The position numbers were made by a program, and so were the translations under genes. Source: a virus. From it: a DNA stretch of 64,000 nt. The notes under the pieces are model-generated. The model saw only the letters and a program-made list of their open reading frames with translations, did no database searches and was not told the DNA's origin. The DNA is taken from positions 86,767 to 150,766 of IMG/VR virus record IMGVR_UViG_3300048065_001187; one strand, 5' to 3'. Below, piece after piece: positions 34,682-42,198 of the stretch (position 1 is the stretch's first letter; each line of letters starts with the position of its first letter).

Positions 34682-35113
34682 ATGAATAATAAAGAACGCT
34701 TAATTTGGTTTTTAGCCGCAATCCTCGGTGGATTTTTATACAATACGCAGAGCAATAAGCTCAATGATTTCGAAATGATGGAGACGCAATATAGACTCAA
34801 TTCTTCAATCAAATCAGACCAAATATTAGATTTAATGCATGAGGTAAGCAATGCGAGAGATGGGTATTATCAACAAGGTTTCGAAGACGGCAAAAGTCAT
34901 GCAATGATTTCAGCGGTTAAAGGAGAACATCTTTATGATTATTCTGACGGATATCATGCTGCATTATCACAATTCGATATGAATCAAAAACTCGGAAATA
35001 AAGATGATGAAATTCATAAATTATTTATGGACGCACTAGACCAAATATCTGACTTAGAAGATGGTTATAATGATTTACTTGATTCTGTAGGTTCGGTTAA
35101 GGATGGAGATTAA
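34682..35113 (+). CDS. TM-anchored hypothetical protein
   Basis: 143 residues. N-terminal TM helix (I-W-F-L-A-A-I-L-G-G-F-L-Y) and a mostly helical acidic soluble part with G-Y-Y-Q-Q-G-F-E-D-G-K and D-G-Y-H-A-A motifs. Likely exported with N-in topology. Family unknown. Confidence 0.6.
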   Translation: MNNKERLIWFLAAILGGFLYNTQSNKLNDFEMMETQYRLNSSIKSDQILDLMHEVSNARDGYYQQGFEDGKSHAMISAVKGEHLYDYSDGYHAALSQFDMNQKLGNKDDEIHKLFMDALDQISDLEDGYNDLLDSVGSVKDGD

Positions 35114-35333
35114 ATCATCCCAAATTGTTTACTCTGAACATGGTTATGACGAATGTTTTGAATACAAAGATGGGGGCGGAAGAGTTCCCGATGGGAATGC
35201 GATTGGATATGAGTCCGATGATTCTTGTGCAAAACTTGTCCTTTTTGAAGATATTAAATATAGTAAATATAGCCACGATTATTGGGATAATATTGAGCTT
35301 GAACATGATATAGAAAGAGTAATAATACCATGA
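35103..35333 (+). CDS. Acidic hypothetical 76-residue protein
   Basis: Overlaps the previous gene by 11 nt and the next by ATGA. Contains D-G-G-G-R-V-P-D-G-N and many Asp/Glu/Tyr. No family recognised. Confidence 0.55.
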   Translation: MEIKSSQIVYSEHGYDECFEYKDGGGRVPDGNAIGYESDDSCAKLVLFEDIKYSKYSHDYWDNIELEHDIERVIIP

Positions 35334-35587
35334 TAAATTTTAGAAAAGGGTACGAGCCAAATAACCCAAAAGATGATTTAGTAAAAAAATTACAAAAAAT
35401 TTTAGATTTAGTTTATAACGAAGACTCAGAATATTACCCCGGATCATTTCACCCAGAGACAGATTTAGCGGAAGTTACCGATGCTATTTTTCAAATTTTA
35501 TTTAATCAAAATAACGAATCAGTTCATATTATAATTGATAAAAACCCAAATAATAGTCTTGATATGACCATTGACAAAATCGAATGA
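35330..35587 (+). CDS. Hypothetical 85-residue protein
   Basis: Acidic alpha/beta protein (L-V-K-K-L-Q-K-I-L-D-L-V-Y ... V-H-I-I-I-D-K-N-P). Overlaps the sigma-factor gene by ATGA, so it is cotranslated with it. Could be an anti-sigma or partner, but nothing in the sequence shows this. Confidence 0.55.
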   Translation: MINFRKGYEPNNPKDDLVKKLQKILDLVYNEDSEYYPGSFHPETDLAEVTDAIFQILFNQNNESVHIIIDKNPNNSLDMTIDKIE

Positions 35588-36129
35588 CTAATCGCCAAAT
35601 AATAGATGATTCAAAAGACTACTACAAAAAAATAGAGTTAGTCCGCCGCCCACTTCTAAATTATGCGAGATCAAAAATATATGGCGCGCAGAATGCTGAA
35701 GATATTGTTCAAAATACAATACTAATACTTTGTCAAAAAATAAATGATTTCGACGCAAATAAAAGTTTTCATGGTTGGGCATTCAAAATATTAAAATTTC
35801 AAATGAATAATTATTTTAGAAAAGTAAAAAGAAATAAAGAAGATTGCGTTGAATACATCAGTGACATATGCACTGAAGAATCAAATTCTGCTTTAGATAA
35901 AATTATATCGAAAGAAAAATTTGATGAAAAAATGATTAAGATTCAATCATTAAAATACAGACTGCCCCCAAGGCAATCAAAACTCTTTCGCTATATTTCA
36001 GATGGACTCTCAAGATTGGAGGCGAGAAAAAGTTTAGGTATGACAGAAATTAATTTTAATACAACCTATAGCCGTACAATAAAAAATGCCATAAAAATCT
36101 TAAAAAACGAAAGTGCGCAAGTTAAATAA
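35584..36129 (+). CDS. ECF-type RNA polymerase sigma factor
   Basis: 181 residues. Region 2 is typical: Y-A-R-S-K-I-Y-G-A-Q-N-A-E-D-I-V-Q-N-T-I-L followed by F-H-G-W-A-F-K-I-L-K-F-Q-M-N-N-Y-F-R-K (residues about 28-80). Region 4 near 125-170 has L-P-P-R-Q-S-K-L-F-R-Y-I-S-D-G-L-S-R-L-E-A-R. With the divergent factor at 30536 it gives the phage two candidate promoter specificities. Its last 17 nt overlap the HNH gene. Confidence 0.8.
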   Translation: MTNRQIIDDSKDYYKKIELVRRPLLNYARSKIYGAQNAEDIVQNTILILCQKINDFDANKSFHGWAFKILKFQMNNYFRKVKRNKEDCVEYISDICTEESNSALDKIISKEKFDEKMIKIQSLKYRLPPRQSKLFRYISDGLSRLEARKSLGMTEINFNTTYSRTIKNAIKILKNESAQVK

Positions 36130-36685
36130 TACCGCTCGAAAAGAAAAGATCTTAAAGCTTAGATCAGAGGGAAAAAGCTACAAAGAAATAGAATCTATTC
36201 TTGGTTGTTCAAAATCTACAATTTCTTATCATTGCGGAAATGGTAATGAAAAAAAGCGGGTTAAAAACGACATAAAGAAAAGGAAGCCAATTTGCAAAAA
36301 AGTTTCTAGTTTTAAAACAAGATGCTCTCGTGCAAATTATAAATTATTTCGATCTAAAGTAAAAACATTTAAAAGGCGCTCGCAATCAAAAGGTAACAAA
36401 ACAAATACTATAGTGAATAGTATATCAAAAAACTATACCTGTCAGGATGTAATTGAAAAATTCGGAAATAATCCAGTCTGCTACTTGACAGGCAAACCTA
36501 TAGATTTAGAAAAGCCCGAAACTTACAATTTAGATCATATAATTCCTGCGTCAAGAGGGGGTACGAATGATTTAAATAACCTAGGTCTTTGCATCAAAGA
36601 AGCTAATCAAGCAAAGGGTGATCTATTGATCAACGAATTGCATGATTTGTGTGAGCAAATATTACTTTGGAAATCTAAAAGTTAA
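36113..36685 (+). CDS. HNH endonuclease with N-terminal helix-turn-helix
   Basis: 190 residues, GTG start inside the sigma gene. Residues 8-45 form a HTH (L-R-S-E-G-K-S-Y-K-E-I-E-S-I-L-G-C-S-K-S-T-I-S-Y-H). A basic linker follows, then an HNH domain (C-Y-L-T-G-K-P-I-D, N-L-D-H-I-I-P-A-S-R-G-G, N-L-G-L-C, residues about 120-170). Fits a homing or group-I-like free-standing HNH nuclease, or a packaging-associated nuclease. Overlap with the sigma gene is unusual for a mobile endonuclease. Confidence 0.8.
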   Translation: MRKLNNTARKEKILKLRSEGKSYKEIESILGCSKSTISYHCGNGNEKKRVKNDIKKRKPICKKVSSFKTRCSRANYKLFRSKVKTFKRRSQSKGNKTNTIVNSISKNYTCQDVIEKFGNNPVCYLTGKPIDLEKPETYNLDHIIPASRGGTNDLNNLGLCIKEANQAKGDLLINELHDLCEQILLWKSKS

Positions 36686-37308
36686 AATATTATATACTGA
36701 ACATATTCTTGGTTTGGATAGTTCTCTAATAATATAAACTTATTTGTTTGCGGTTCAAATATAAACCATCCTTGGCTCGTAAGCACTAAGTTAACGGCAT
36801 GAAGACCGCCTGTTGCAGGGATTCTCCCAAATTCATTAACTTGTCTTACTACTACAATGCCTACTGCAAGTTCGTTTTTTGTGCCACTTTTAAAACTAGC
36901 TAAACTAATTGTTGATTTGTAAAGCATTGCATAGTTCTCGCAATCAAGAGATTCGCCTCCCTCTCCTAGTGACATTAAACCATTTTCAAATAATAATTTA
37001 TTAAACCAATTATTGAATTTCCTAAAGAAAAAATAGTCAACTTGATCGTATTTACTATCCCAAAGTAATAATTTAATATTCGTTGGAACTTTCATTGGTA
37101 CAGAGTTAAACGCTCTTTGCGTAGTGAAATGATATGCAAAATCTTTTTTAAATATTTTACTCGCTTTAGGGTCTTCTATTTTTGGAATATTTTTTAATTC
37201 ACTTAAATCTACTTTGTTGCAAGCTACCATCGAAAGACTCATGATCGCTACTAAGCATAACGATAAAATCCAAGATAATCTACTATTCTTCTTTATTATA
37301 TCTTTCAT
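36682..37308 (-). CDS. Lipoprotein with transglutaminase-like cysteine-protease fold
   Basis: 208 residues. Lipoprotein signal L-C-L-V-A-I-M-S-L-S-M-V-A-C (Cys 30). The mature domain carries a Cys-His-acid triad in the order of transglutaminase-like/papain-like peptidases: G-E-S-L-D-C-E-N-Y-A near 121, G-G-L-H-A-V-N-L-V-L near 168 and F-I-F-E-P-Q near 183. The layout recalls bacterial transglutaminase-like cysteine peptidases (LapG relatives), which cleave periplasmic targets. A phage-encoded, membrane-tethered protease of this sort is unexpected. It could clip an envelope receptor or adhesin. Confidence 0.7.
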   Translation of the reverse strand: MKDIIKKNSRLSWILSLCLVAIMSLSMVACNKVDLSELKNIPKIEDPKASKIFKKDFAYHFTTQRAFNSVPMKVPTNIKLLLWDSKYDQVDYFFFRKFNNWFNKLLFENGLMSLGEGGESLDCENYAMLYKSTISLASFKSGTKNELAVGIVVVRQVNEFGRIPATGGLHAVNLVLTSQGWFIFEPQTNKFILLENYPNQEYVQYIIF

Positions 37309-37480
37309 TTTCTCTCTCCTCTAGTTCTCTTTTAATTTGTGTTATTTCAGCCGCCGACATTTTTAAATATTGTTTCTTTGCAAGTATATACGCAGTCCTT
37401 ACTCTCAAATGAGGGTGAGCCATAAAATCCTTGTCCTCCAAGTGTTTTATTATTAAATAATTAATAACTTTCTCATCCAT
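37283..37480 (-). CDS. Small helical protein preceding the lipoprotein
   Basis: 65 residues from M-D-E-K-V-I-N-Y; upstream in-frame codons run into the opposite-facing promoter region. Contains H-P-H-L-R-V-R-T-A-Y and a charged C-terminal helix. Overlaps the lipoprotein start by 26 nt, so they form one operon. Function unknown. Confidence 0.5.
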   Translation of the reverse strand: MDEKVINYLIIKHLEDKDFMAHPHLRVRTAYILAKKQYLKMSAAEITQIKRELEERENERYNKEE

Positions 37481-37567
37481 ATATATGGGTACACACAAAA
37501 AAAGTATTGACATTCTTTTGGTTATTTGACAGACTACAATTTTATCAATCATAAATATATATACAAA

Positions 37568-37741
37568 ATGAATACTAAATATGTAAAATTAACTGATCTA
37601 TGGAATAACGGAGAATATGCCGAGCTTGGACATATTATAAATAAAGAGGAATGGAAGCCTAGCGAAGTCGCTAAATTTTGTTCTTATTTCGCTAAATATT
37701 GCGGTCTTAATCAATTAAATATTCTTTATAAGTTTCTTTAA
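37568..37741 (+). CDS. Hypothetical 57-residue protein
   Basis: Start at ATG 37568; the in-frame TTG at 37526 is part of TTGACA, a possible -35 box with a poor -10. Sequence Y-V-K-L-T-D-L-W-N-N-G-E-Y-A-E-L-G-H...W-K-P-S-E-V-A-K-F suggests a small helical domain. TAATG couples it to the next gene. Confidence 0.55.
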   Translation: MNTKYVKLTDLWNNGEYAELGHIINKEEWKPSEVAKFCSYFAKYCGLNQLNILYKFL

Positions 37742-38109
37742 TGGATAAGTTTGAATTAGCTTGGGATACATATGATTTCCATACTGCGATTGCTTGCGAG
37801 CTAGAAGGCAAGCATAGGTTGCTAGTAGATTCTTACCATAGATTTTTAGAAAATAATCTAAATCCTAGCCAAGCAAAGAAAACATATATTCGTAATAAAT
37901 TAAATAAATCCTTCAATTCGATACTTAGCACTTATAAAAAGCAACTAGATTCTATTGATGATTTAATTAAATATTATAAGACCGATAAAGATATTAGTAA
38001 TGTAAGAGAGTTGAATCCACAACTTTTATTTGATCTCAAGAATACTACCTCTACTTTAGTAGAAGAGTTGAAAGTATTCAGAAGAGAGATAAATGAAGTT
38101 TTGCGTTGA
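37741..38109 (+). CDS. Helical hypothetical 122-residue protein
   Basis: Almost entirely helical with heptad-like spacing. No family recognised. Its stop TGA is embedded in the next promoter's TTGACA. Confidence 0.6.
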   Translation: MDKFELAWDTYDFHTAIACELEGKHRLLVDSYHRFLENNLNPSQAKKTYIRNKLNKSFNSILSTYKKQLDSIDDLIKYYKTDKDISNVRELNPQLLFDLKNTTSTLVEELKVFRREINEVLR

Positions 38110-38134
38110 CAATGATTATTTTATTATATAGAGT
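38106..38134 (+). promoter_or_regulatory. Sigma-70-type promoter for RuvB-like operon
   Basis: TTGACA (38106-38111) overlapping the upstream TGA, 17 nt, TAGAGT (38129-38134), 9 nt to ATG 38144. Confidence 0.7.
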
Positions 38135-38143
38135 GCTGTTATT

Positions 38144-38371
38144 ATGAAAAGAGGAAGACCAAAAGGATATAGTCCATATGTTGAAATTAAATACGAAGAC
38201 CTCGCTGATTGGGTCGGGCGCAAGACAAAAGTGCCCGTCCCAAGAAAGTGGCTTCAAGCTCTGATGGGTGAAGAAATAGAAGAGGATGAAAATACTCTTG
38301 ACAATACTCCCAAAAATGAGCATACTGAAGAGATTGTGCCGAAGATTGAATATACATTAACAAAATTCTAA
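38144..38371 (+). CDS. AT-hook-like small protein
   Basis: 75 residues. The N-terminal K-R-G-R-P-K-G-Y is a canonical AT-hook (minor-groove binding), followed by a predicted helical segment (D-L-A-D-W-V-G-R-K-T-K-V-P-V-P) and an acidic tail. In an AT-rich genome it may be a DNA-binding accessory of the RuvB-like ATPase, which starts 2 nt after its stop codon. Confidence 0.6.
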   Translation: MKRGRPKGYSPYVEIKYEDLADWVGRKTKVPVPRKWLQALMGEEIEEDENTLDNTPKNEHTEEIVPKIEYTLTKF

Positions 38372-38372
38372 T

Positions 38373-39299
38373 ATGAGTAATTATTTTTCAGATTTAGTTG
38401 GTCAAGATGCAGTTAAAAGAAAGCTGACATTTTACCTTAATGCTTTCCATAAAACATCGCAAGCTCCATTTCTCTTGATGGCGGGTGCTAAAGGTTTAGG
38501 CAAAACAGAGTTCGCTAAAAACTTTGCCAAGAATCTCCACAATCAAGATGGTGAGAAGAGAGCATTTCTTGAATTAAATTGTTCAACCATAAAAAACAAT
38601 GAGCAATTCTTTGAGCAAATATTTTTGCCCTTGATTTGTGATAATGAGATAACTATTCTTTTTGATGAGTGTCACGAATTACCACAAGATTTGACAATGG
38701 CTTTCTTGAGTATTTTTAATACTGAATCAAATAGTCGTAAGAATTTTGAATGGAATGGAATGAATTTTGAATTTAATTTCATGAAGCAAACTTTTATCTT
38801 TGCCACTACTGAAACTGATAAAATATTTCCACCACTCAAAGATCGTCTTACCATAGTTGATTTTGAACCTTATAGTAAAAAAGAACTTGCAGAAATAGTT
38901 AAGCTTTGTGCCCCCGATATTTTCATAACCGATGAATGCATTCAAGAAGTCGCGACTACTATTCGGAGCAATGCTCGTAGTGCAGTAAAGCGTGCAAAGG
39001 AAATAAATCTTTATTGCGGGGCGAATGATAGTAATACTTTTGATGTTGATGATTTCAAAGAATTATCTGATACTATTGGTATTCTTCCTTTTGGATTGAC
39101 AAATACAGAGAAACAAGTATTAGAAATATTAAATGAGTGCGGTTCTGTGTCCTTAACAAGTCTCTCTGCGAAGCTAGGTCTTAGCCCTACCGCTGTTCGC
39201 AGGGATCATGAACTTTATCTCCTTAACAAAAACCTTATTGAAATAGATGGTAAACGTAAAATAACTTTTAATGGTAGAAAAATTTGCTCACAATTATGA
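38373..39299 (+). CDS. RuvB-like AAA+ ATPase with C-terminal winged helix
   Basis: 308 residues. Starts with S-D-L-V-G-Q-D-A-V-K-R-K-L as RuvB and clamp-loader ATPases do. Walker A is G-A-K-G-L-G-K-T near 38, Walker B I-L-F-D-E-C-H near 90, sensor 1 F-A-T-T-E-T near 133. The C-terminal winged helix (S-L-S-A-K-L-G-L-S-P-T-A-V-R-R-D-H, about 258-300) is in the RuvB position. RuvB drives Holliday-junction branch migration; a resolvase-like nuclease lies at 25019. No ruvA is present. A clamp-loader-like role cannot be excluded. Confidence 0.75.
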   Translation: MSNYFSDLVGQDAVKRKLTFYLNAFHKTSQAPFLLMAGAKGLGKTEFAKNFAKNLHNQDGEKRAFLELNCSTIKNNEQFFEQIFLPLICDNEITILFDECHELPQDLTMAFLSIFNTESNSRKNFEWNGMNFEFNFMKQTFIFATTETDKIFPPLKDRLTIVDFEPYSKKELAEIVKLCAPDIFITDECIQEVATTIRSNARSAVKRAKEINLYCGANDSNTFDVDDFKELSDTIGILPFGLTNTEKQVLEILNECGSVSLTSLSAKLGLSPTAVRRDHELYLLNKNLIEIDGKRKITFNGRKICSQL

Positions 39300-39469
39300 A
39301 TAAAGACGAAAGAGAAAAGCTACGACAAGAAGTTTATGAGCTTTGGTATAACGAAAAAGATGTGAATAAGAAAGAAACCTTGCAAAGAGTTTTAGATTTA
39401 ATTGATTTTACAAACCAATCCATGAAAAAACTCAGAGAAGTTTCTAGCATATTTTCATCAATGTTATGA
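39296..39469 (+). CDS. Small helical hypothetical protein
   Basis: 57 residues; ATG 39296 overlaps the previous TGA. Charged helices, no family. Overlaps the next gene by ATGA. Confidence 0.5.
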   Translation: MNKDEREKLRQEVYELWYNEKDVNKKETLQRVLDLIDFTNQSMKKLREVSSIFSSML

Positions 39470-39633
39470 AAGAACAAGAAAAAATTTATTTAAAATGTGC
39501 AGAAGAGCTAAATGAATTAGCTACTAGATTATTGCAACAAGTCAATAAAAATAAAGACTATACTCAGCAAATAAAGCAAGAATTAGAAGATGTAGAAAAA
39601 CAAATAAAATTGCTAAAAAAAATTTTAGAGTAA
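39466..39633 (+). CDS. Coiled-coil peptide
   Basis: 55 residues, single predicted coiled coil (L-L-Q-Q-V-N-K ... V-E-K-Q-I-K-L-L-K-K-I-L-E). Start overlaps the previous stop. Converges on the minus-strand virion gene with a 9-nt overlap. Confidence 0.5.
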   Translation: MKEQEKIYLKCAEELNELATRLLQQVNKNKDYTQQIKQELEDVEKQIKLLKKILE

Positions 39634-40461
39634 AGCGATATCAAAGTCAGCATTAACTGATCCATTATTACCATTAGCACTAATAACATTAAATATTATA
39701 TCTGATTTCGGCTCTAATTTTAATGGAAATGGGTAATCTTCTTGAATCGAATAATCTGTTCCTGCTGATGTTCTAGCAAGCACTCTAAATACTTTGTCTT
39801 TTTCTCTCACGTGTATGTCTATTGTGAATCCGATTGCCGATGAACTACCTGTGTTTTGTGCAGTAATTGTGTGCTTCAGTAAGTAACCTGTGCAGTCAGC
39901 AGGAATTGTGTATAAAGCCATTAATGTTTGATTGTTACCTGCTAAAATTTTAGCATACGTATTTACTGACCCTTTGATAGATATATCTCCAACCAAGTCA
40001 TCTACACCATTATTATATGCTCTAAAAACTCTTGACCATTTGCCCGAAAGAGCCAAAGGGGTAGTTCCTGTCAAAGTAATTTCTTCTTCTTTTTCTTCAA
40101 AATTCTCATTTAAACCTATGACAACAATTTTTTCGGTATCCGCGTTTTCTGATGAAACTATCGTTAAAGATTCCCCTGCATCGTTTGGAAATATATATTT
40201 CCCATTAGCTACTGATACTTCTGATGATTGATCGCAAATTGTATATGGTTGATCTTGGCTTACAGAGCCTGAGATTCGTTTAACACTTCCAAATTTATGT
40301 ACAAAGTTTTTCGCATTACTTAAAATGTAGCTTGACGTAATACTAGACTCTGATTGAGGAATCCAATTTGAGTCACTTTCATCCCACACATAATTAAAAT
40401 TTATATTTGTATTTCTTTCGTGTGCAAACGGATTTGTATTTGGATATTTTTGATTTGACAT
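39625..40461 (-). CDS. Virion-associated structural protein (decoration/fibre type)
   Basis: 278 residues. Beta-rich, with E-S-L-T-I-V-S-S, I-V-V-I-G-L-N-E-N-F-E-E-K-E-E-E-I-T-L-T-G-T-T-P and V-F-R-A-Y-N-N-G. This pattern is shared by many marine-phage structural proteins of head-decoration or tail-surface type. It is isolated on the minus strand among early plus-strand genes, far from the fibre cluster, and should be expressed separately. Confidence 0.6.
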   Translation of the reverse strand: MSNQKYPNTNPFAHERNTNINFNYVWDESDSNWIPQSESSITSSYILSNAKNFVHKFGSVKRISGSVSQDQPYTICDQSSEVSVANGKYIFPNDAGESLTIVSSENADTEKIVVIGLNENFEEKEEEITLTGTTPLALSGKWSRVFRAYNNGVDDLVGDISIKGSVNTYAKILAGNNQTLMALYTIPADCTGYLLKHTITAQNTGSSSAIGFTIDIHVREKDKVFRVLARTSAGTDYSIQEDYPFPLKLEPKSDIIFNVISANGNNGSVNADFDIALL

Positions 40462-40525
40462 ATTGCTTAATATATATTACACTTCTTTTTTTATGTTTAA
40501 ATATTTCAAATATTACAATTGGGGG

Positions 40526-40554
40526 TTGACATTAATCATTTTATTAGTTATTAT
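40526..40554 (+). promoter_or_regulatory. Sigma-70-type promoter
   Basis: TTGACA (40526-40531), 17 nt, TATTAT (40549-40554), 18 nt to ATG 40573. Confidence 0.7.
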
Positions 40555-40572
40555 GATATTTTTATGGGTTAA

Positions 40573-40722
40573 ATGAAATATGAAATAGATATATCAGAAG
40601 AAGATTTGGCAAATTGCTATACAAATCAATGGGTACTAGAATGGTGCAAGAAATATCACCCCGAAGCATTTGAAAAAGCAAAAGAGTTTATAAAAAAATA
40701 CATGGAAGAAGATGAAGAATAA
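40573..40722 (+). CDS. Hypothetical 49-residue protein
   Basis: Acidic helical peptide (N-Q-W-V-L-E-W-C-K-K-Y-H-P-E-A-F-E-K-A). Overlaps the downstream lipoprotein start by 11 nt. Confidence 0.5.
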   Translation: MKYEIDISEEDLANCYTNQWVLEWCKKYHPEAFEKAKEFIKKYMEEDEE

Positions 40723-41065
40723 ATGGTGGATATTATTATTGTTTACATTTGGTTGTCAATCGAGTAAGGTTGAAGAAGAAATTGATTTACCTCCACCTCC
40801 GCCATTACCTACGCATTTTCTCATTCCAAATGCTCCACCAAATTTTATACCCGATATAAGAGAAATCCAAATAAACTCTGTACCTCATCCATTTCGTATT
40901 TCGGGGACATATGTCGTTTGGGTTAATAAAAAAAAGTTGAACTTAAATAAGCACCAAGTCGATCAATTAGTAAAGCATTTAGATTTGTCAATGGAAATAC
41001 CAAAGAATACAGCCCAAATACATAGCGGAGAAGGATGGTTATTTCCTTTTGATATAGATGAGTGA
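40712..41065 (+). CDS. Small proline-rich lipoprotein
   Basis: 117 residues. Signal W-W-I-L-L-L-F-T-F-G-C with lipid Cys at 15, then a proline-rich linker (D-L-P-P-P-P-P-L-P) and a small beta domain. The linker would span periplasm or peptidoglycan, as in o-spanins, but the domain and context do not prove lysis function. Confidence 0.6.
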   Translation: MKNKWWILLLFTFGCQSSKVEEEIDLPPPPPLPTHFLIPNAPPNFIPDIREIQINSVPHPFRISGTYVVWVNKKKLNLNKHQVDQLVKHLDLSMEIPKNTAQIHSGEGWLFPFDIDE

Positions 41066-41468
41066 AAAAGATTTACCCGATAATGTCGCACCAAATCCTC
41101 ACTCATTACCTTATGCAAGTAATTTAGGCGCTCCTGTCATTCGCCCCGATCATAGTCTTGGTGGATGGAAATTAGGTGCAGTACATACTGCAAATAAACA
41201 CTACGAAGAGCGATTTAATAAATTAAAACAAGAGTTTGAGGGGTTAGCGGAAGATTACAAGTGGAATCAAATAATATTTAACGCAGAGATGCGCTTCAAA
41301 CCTGTTATTGGTAAGGAATATTTTTTATATAAAAAGAGTGATGGAAGTTTTTACTTGACTTTATTTGCCCCTCATGAGAAGATAGGTGGAAATGAAGGAT
41401 ACCAAGGTAAATTTAGACTTAATTATGATAATAGATGGGAGCAAATAAAATGTGGAACTACCGAATAA
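41058..41468 (+). CDS. DUF2452-like protein
   Basis: 136 residues matching the DUF2452 pattern: N-P-H-S-L-P-Y-A-S-N-L-G-A-P-V-I-R-P-D near residue 12, a helical middle, then F-K-P-V-I-G-K-E-Y-F-L-Y-K-K-S-D-G and L-T-L-F-A-P-H-E, ending W-E-Q-I. The family is a widespread cytoplasmic protein of unknown function in Gram-negatives. Probably host-derived. Confidence 0.65.
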   Translation: MSEKDLPDNVAPNPHSLPYASNLGAPVIRPDHSLGGWKLGAVHTANKHYEERFNKLKQEFEGLAEDYKWNQIIFNAEMRFKPVIGKEYFLYKKSDGSFYLTLFAPHEKIGGNEGYQGKFRLNYDNRWEQIKCGTTE

Positions 41469-41731
41469 TACAAACTAAACCTAAAGAATATGGGTTATAT
41501 GAAGTTATCTATAATGAAGATGGAGATATTTCTGCTTATACAGAAAACCCCGAAGTTATAGCGGAAAGCCCCGAAGATTTACTTTTGAGTCTTAGGCTTA
41601 TGCTAGATGATGCGCAAAAATCTTACAATAATATCTTAAAATCAGATGAAATAGAATTTGCCCCTCTTTACGATGAAAGTGAGATGAGTGAAGCAATGAC
41701 TATTGAAGAATTTAAAAACATAAACTCATAA
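41450..41731 (+). CDS. Small conserved protein (MWNYRI type)
   Basis: 93 residues from ATG 41450. M-W-N-Y-R-I-I...Y-G-L-Y-E-V-I-Y-N-E-D-G-D-I-S-A-Y-T-E-N-P resembles a widespread short bacterial/phage family of unknown function that starts this way, which supports this start over ATG 41435. Overlaps the DUF2452 gene by 19 nt. Confidence 0.55.
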   Translation: MWNYRIIQTKPKEYGLYEVIYNEDGDISAYTENPEVIAESPEDLLLSLRLMLDDAQKSYNNILKSDEIEFAPLYDESEMSEAMTIEEFKNINS

Positions 41732-41824
41732 GTAAAAACATTGTATCTACTACAATATCTCTTTCTAAAAAAAATAAAGATAAAGATACTATAATATACA
41801 AACTTCTTTCAAAATCAGCGTCCA

Positions 41825-41911
41825 CTACTTATGAGGATAGCATATTACTGCAATCGCTGAAACAATAGATAGCCACAGAAATACATCCCACAATTCCATT
41901 ATCAAGCTCAT
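41825..41911 (-). CDS. 28-residue membrane peptide, minus strand
   Basis: Start codon overlaps the stop of the upstream minus-strand gene (ATGA). Single TM helix (V-F-L-W-L-S-I-V-S-A-I-A-V-I-C-Y) followed by P-H-K. Same nested style as the plus-strand membrane peptides. Confidence 0.5.
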   Translation of the reverse strand: MSLIMELWDVFLWLSIVSAIAVICYPHK

Positions 41912-42141
41912 TTGTTTAATTTTTCGTAAATCTTGTGGATGTCTTGCCTTCTGTCTTCTAATAGTTTTGATGTTTGATCCCATCTTTCTGCATCTCTAGC
42001 GCCATTTTTTGCTAAACTTACCTCTATTTCTCTTAATTTTGTAGAAACTTTTTCTATTTTAATACTTTCTCGTTTTAAATAAAAAGCTATAATGGATACC
42101 ATCGCTCCAATCCCTAATATAATAATTTTTTCTATCTCCAT
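41908..42141 (-). CDS. TM-anchored coiled-coil protein
   Basis: 77 residues from M-E-I-E-K-I-I-I-L-G. N-terminal TM helix (I-L-G-I-G-A-M-V-S-I-I-A-F-Y) then a charged coil (L-R-E-I-E-V-S-L-A...D-R-R-Q-D-I-H-K-I). Topology resembles inner-membrane spanin subunits or XhlA-like proteins. Paired with the 28-residue TM peptide. Confidence 0.55.
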   Translation of the reverse strand: MEIEKIIILGIGAMVSIIAFYLKRESIKIEKVSTKLREIEVSLAKNGARDAERWDQTSKLLEDRRQDIHKIYEKLNK

Positions 42142-42163
42142 AATAATAAATACACATAAAGGC

Positions 42164-42192
42164 TTGACAAGAGTTTCTTTATAGGCTAAAGT
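42164..42192 (+). promoter_or_regulatory. Leaderless promoter of uvsE
   Basis: TTGACA (42164-42169), 17 nt, TAAAGT (42187-42192), 6 nt to ATG 42199. Confidence 0.75.
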
Positions 42193-42198
42193 ACAATC

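Noticed and set aside
36750-36770. GGTTCAAATATAAACC resembling a tRNA T arm
   Set aside because: It lies inside the minus-strand lipoprotein gene and no acceptor, D or anticodon arms can be built around it. No tRNA genes were found in the window.
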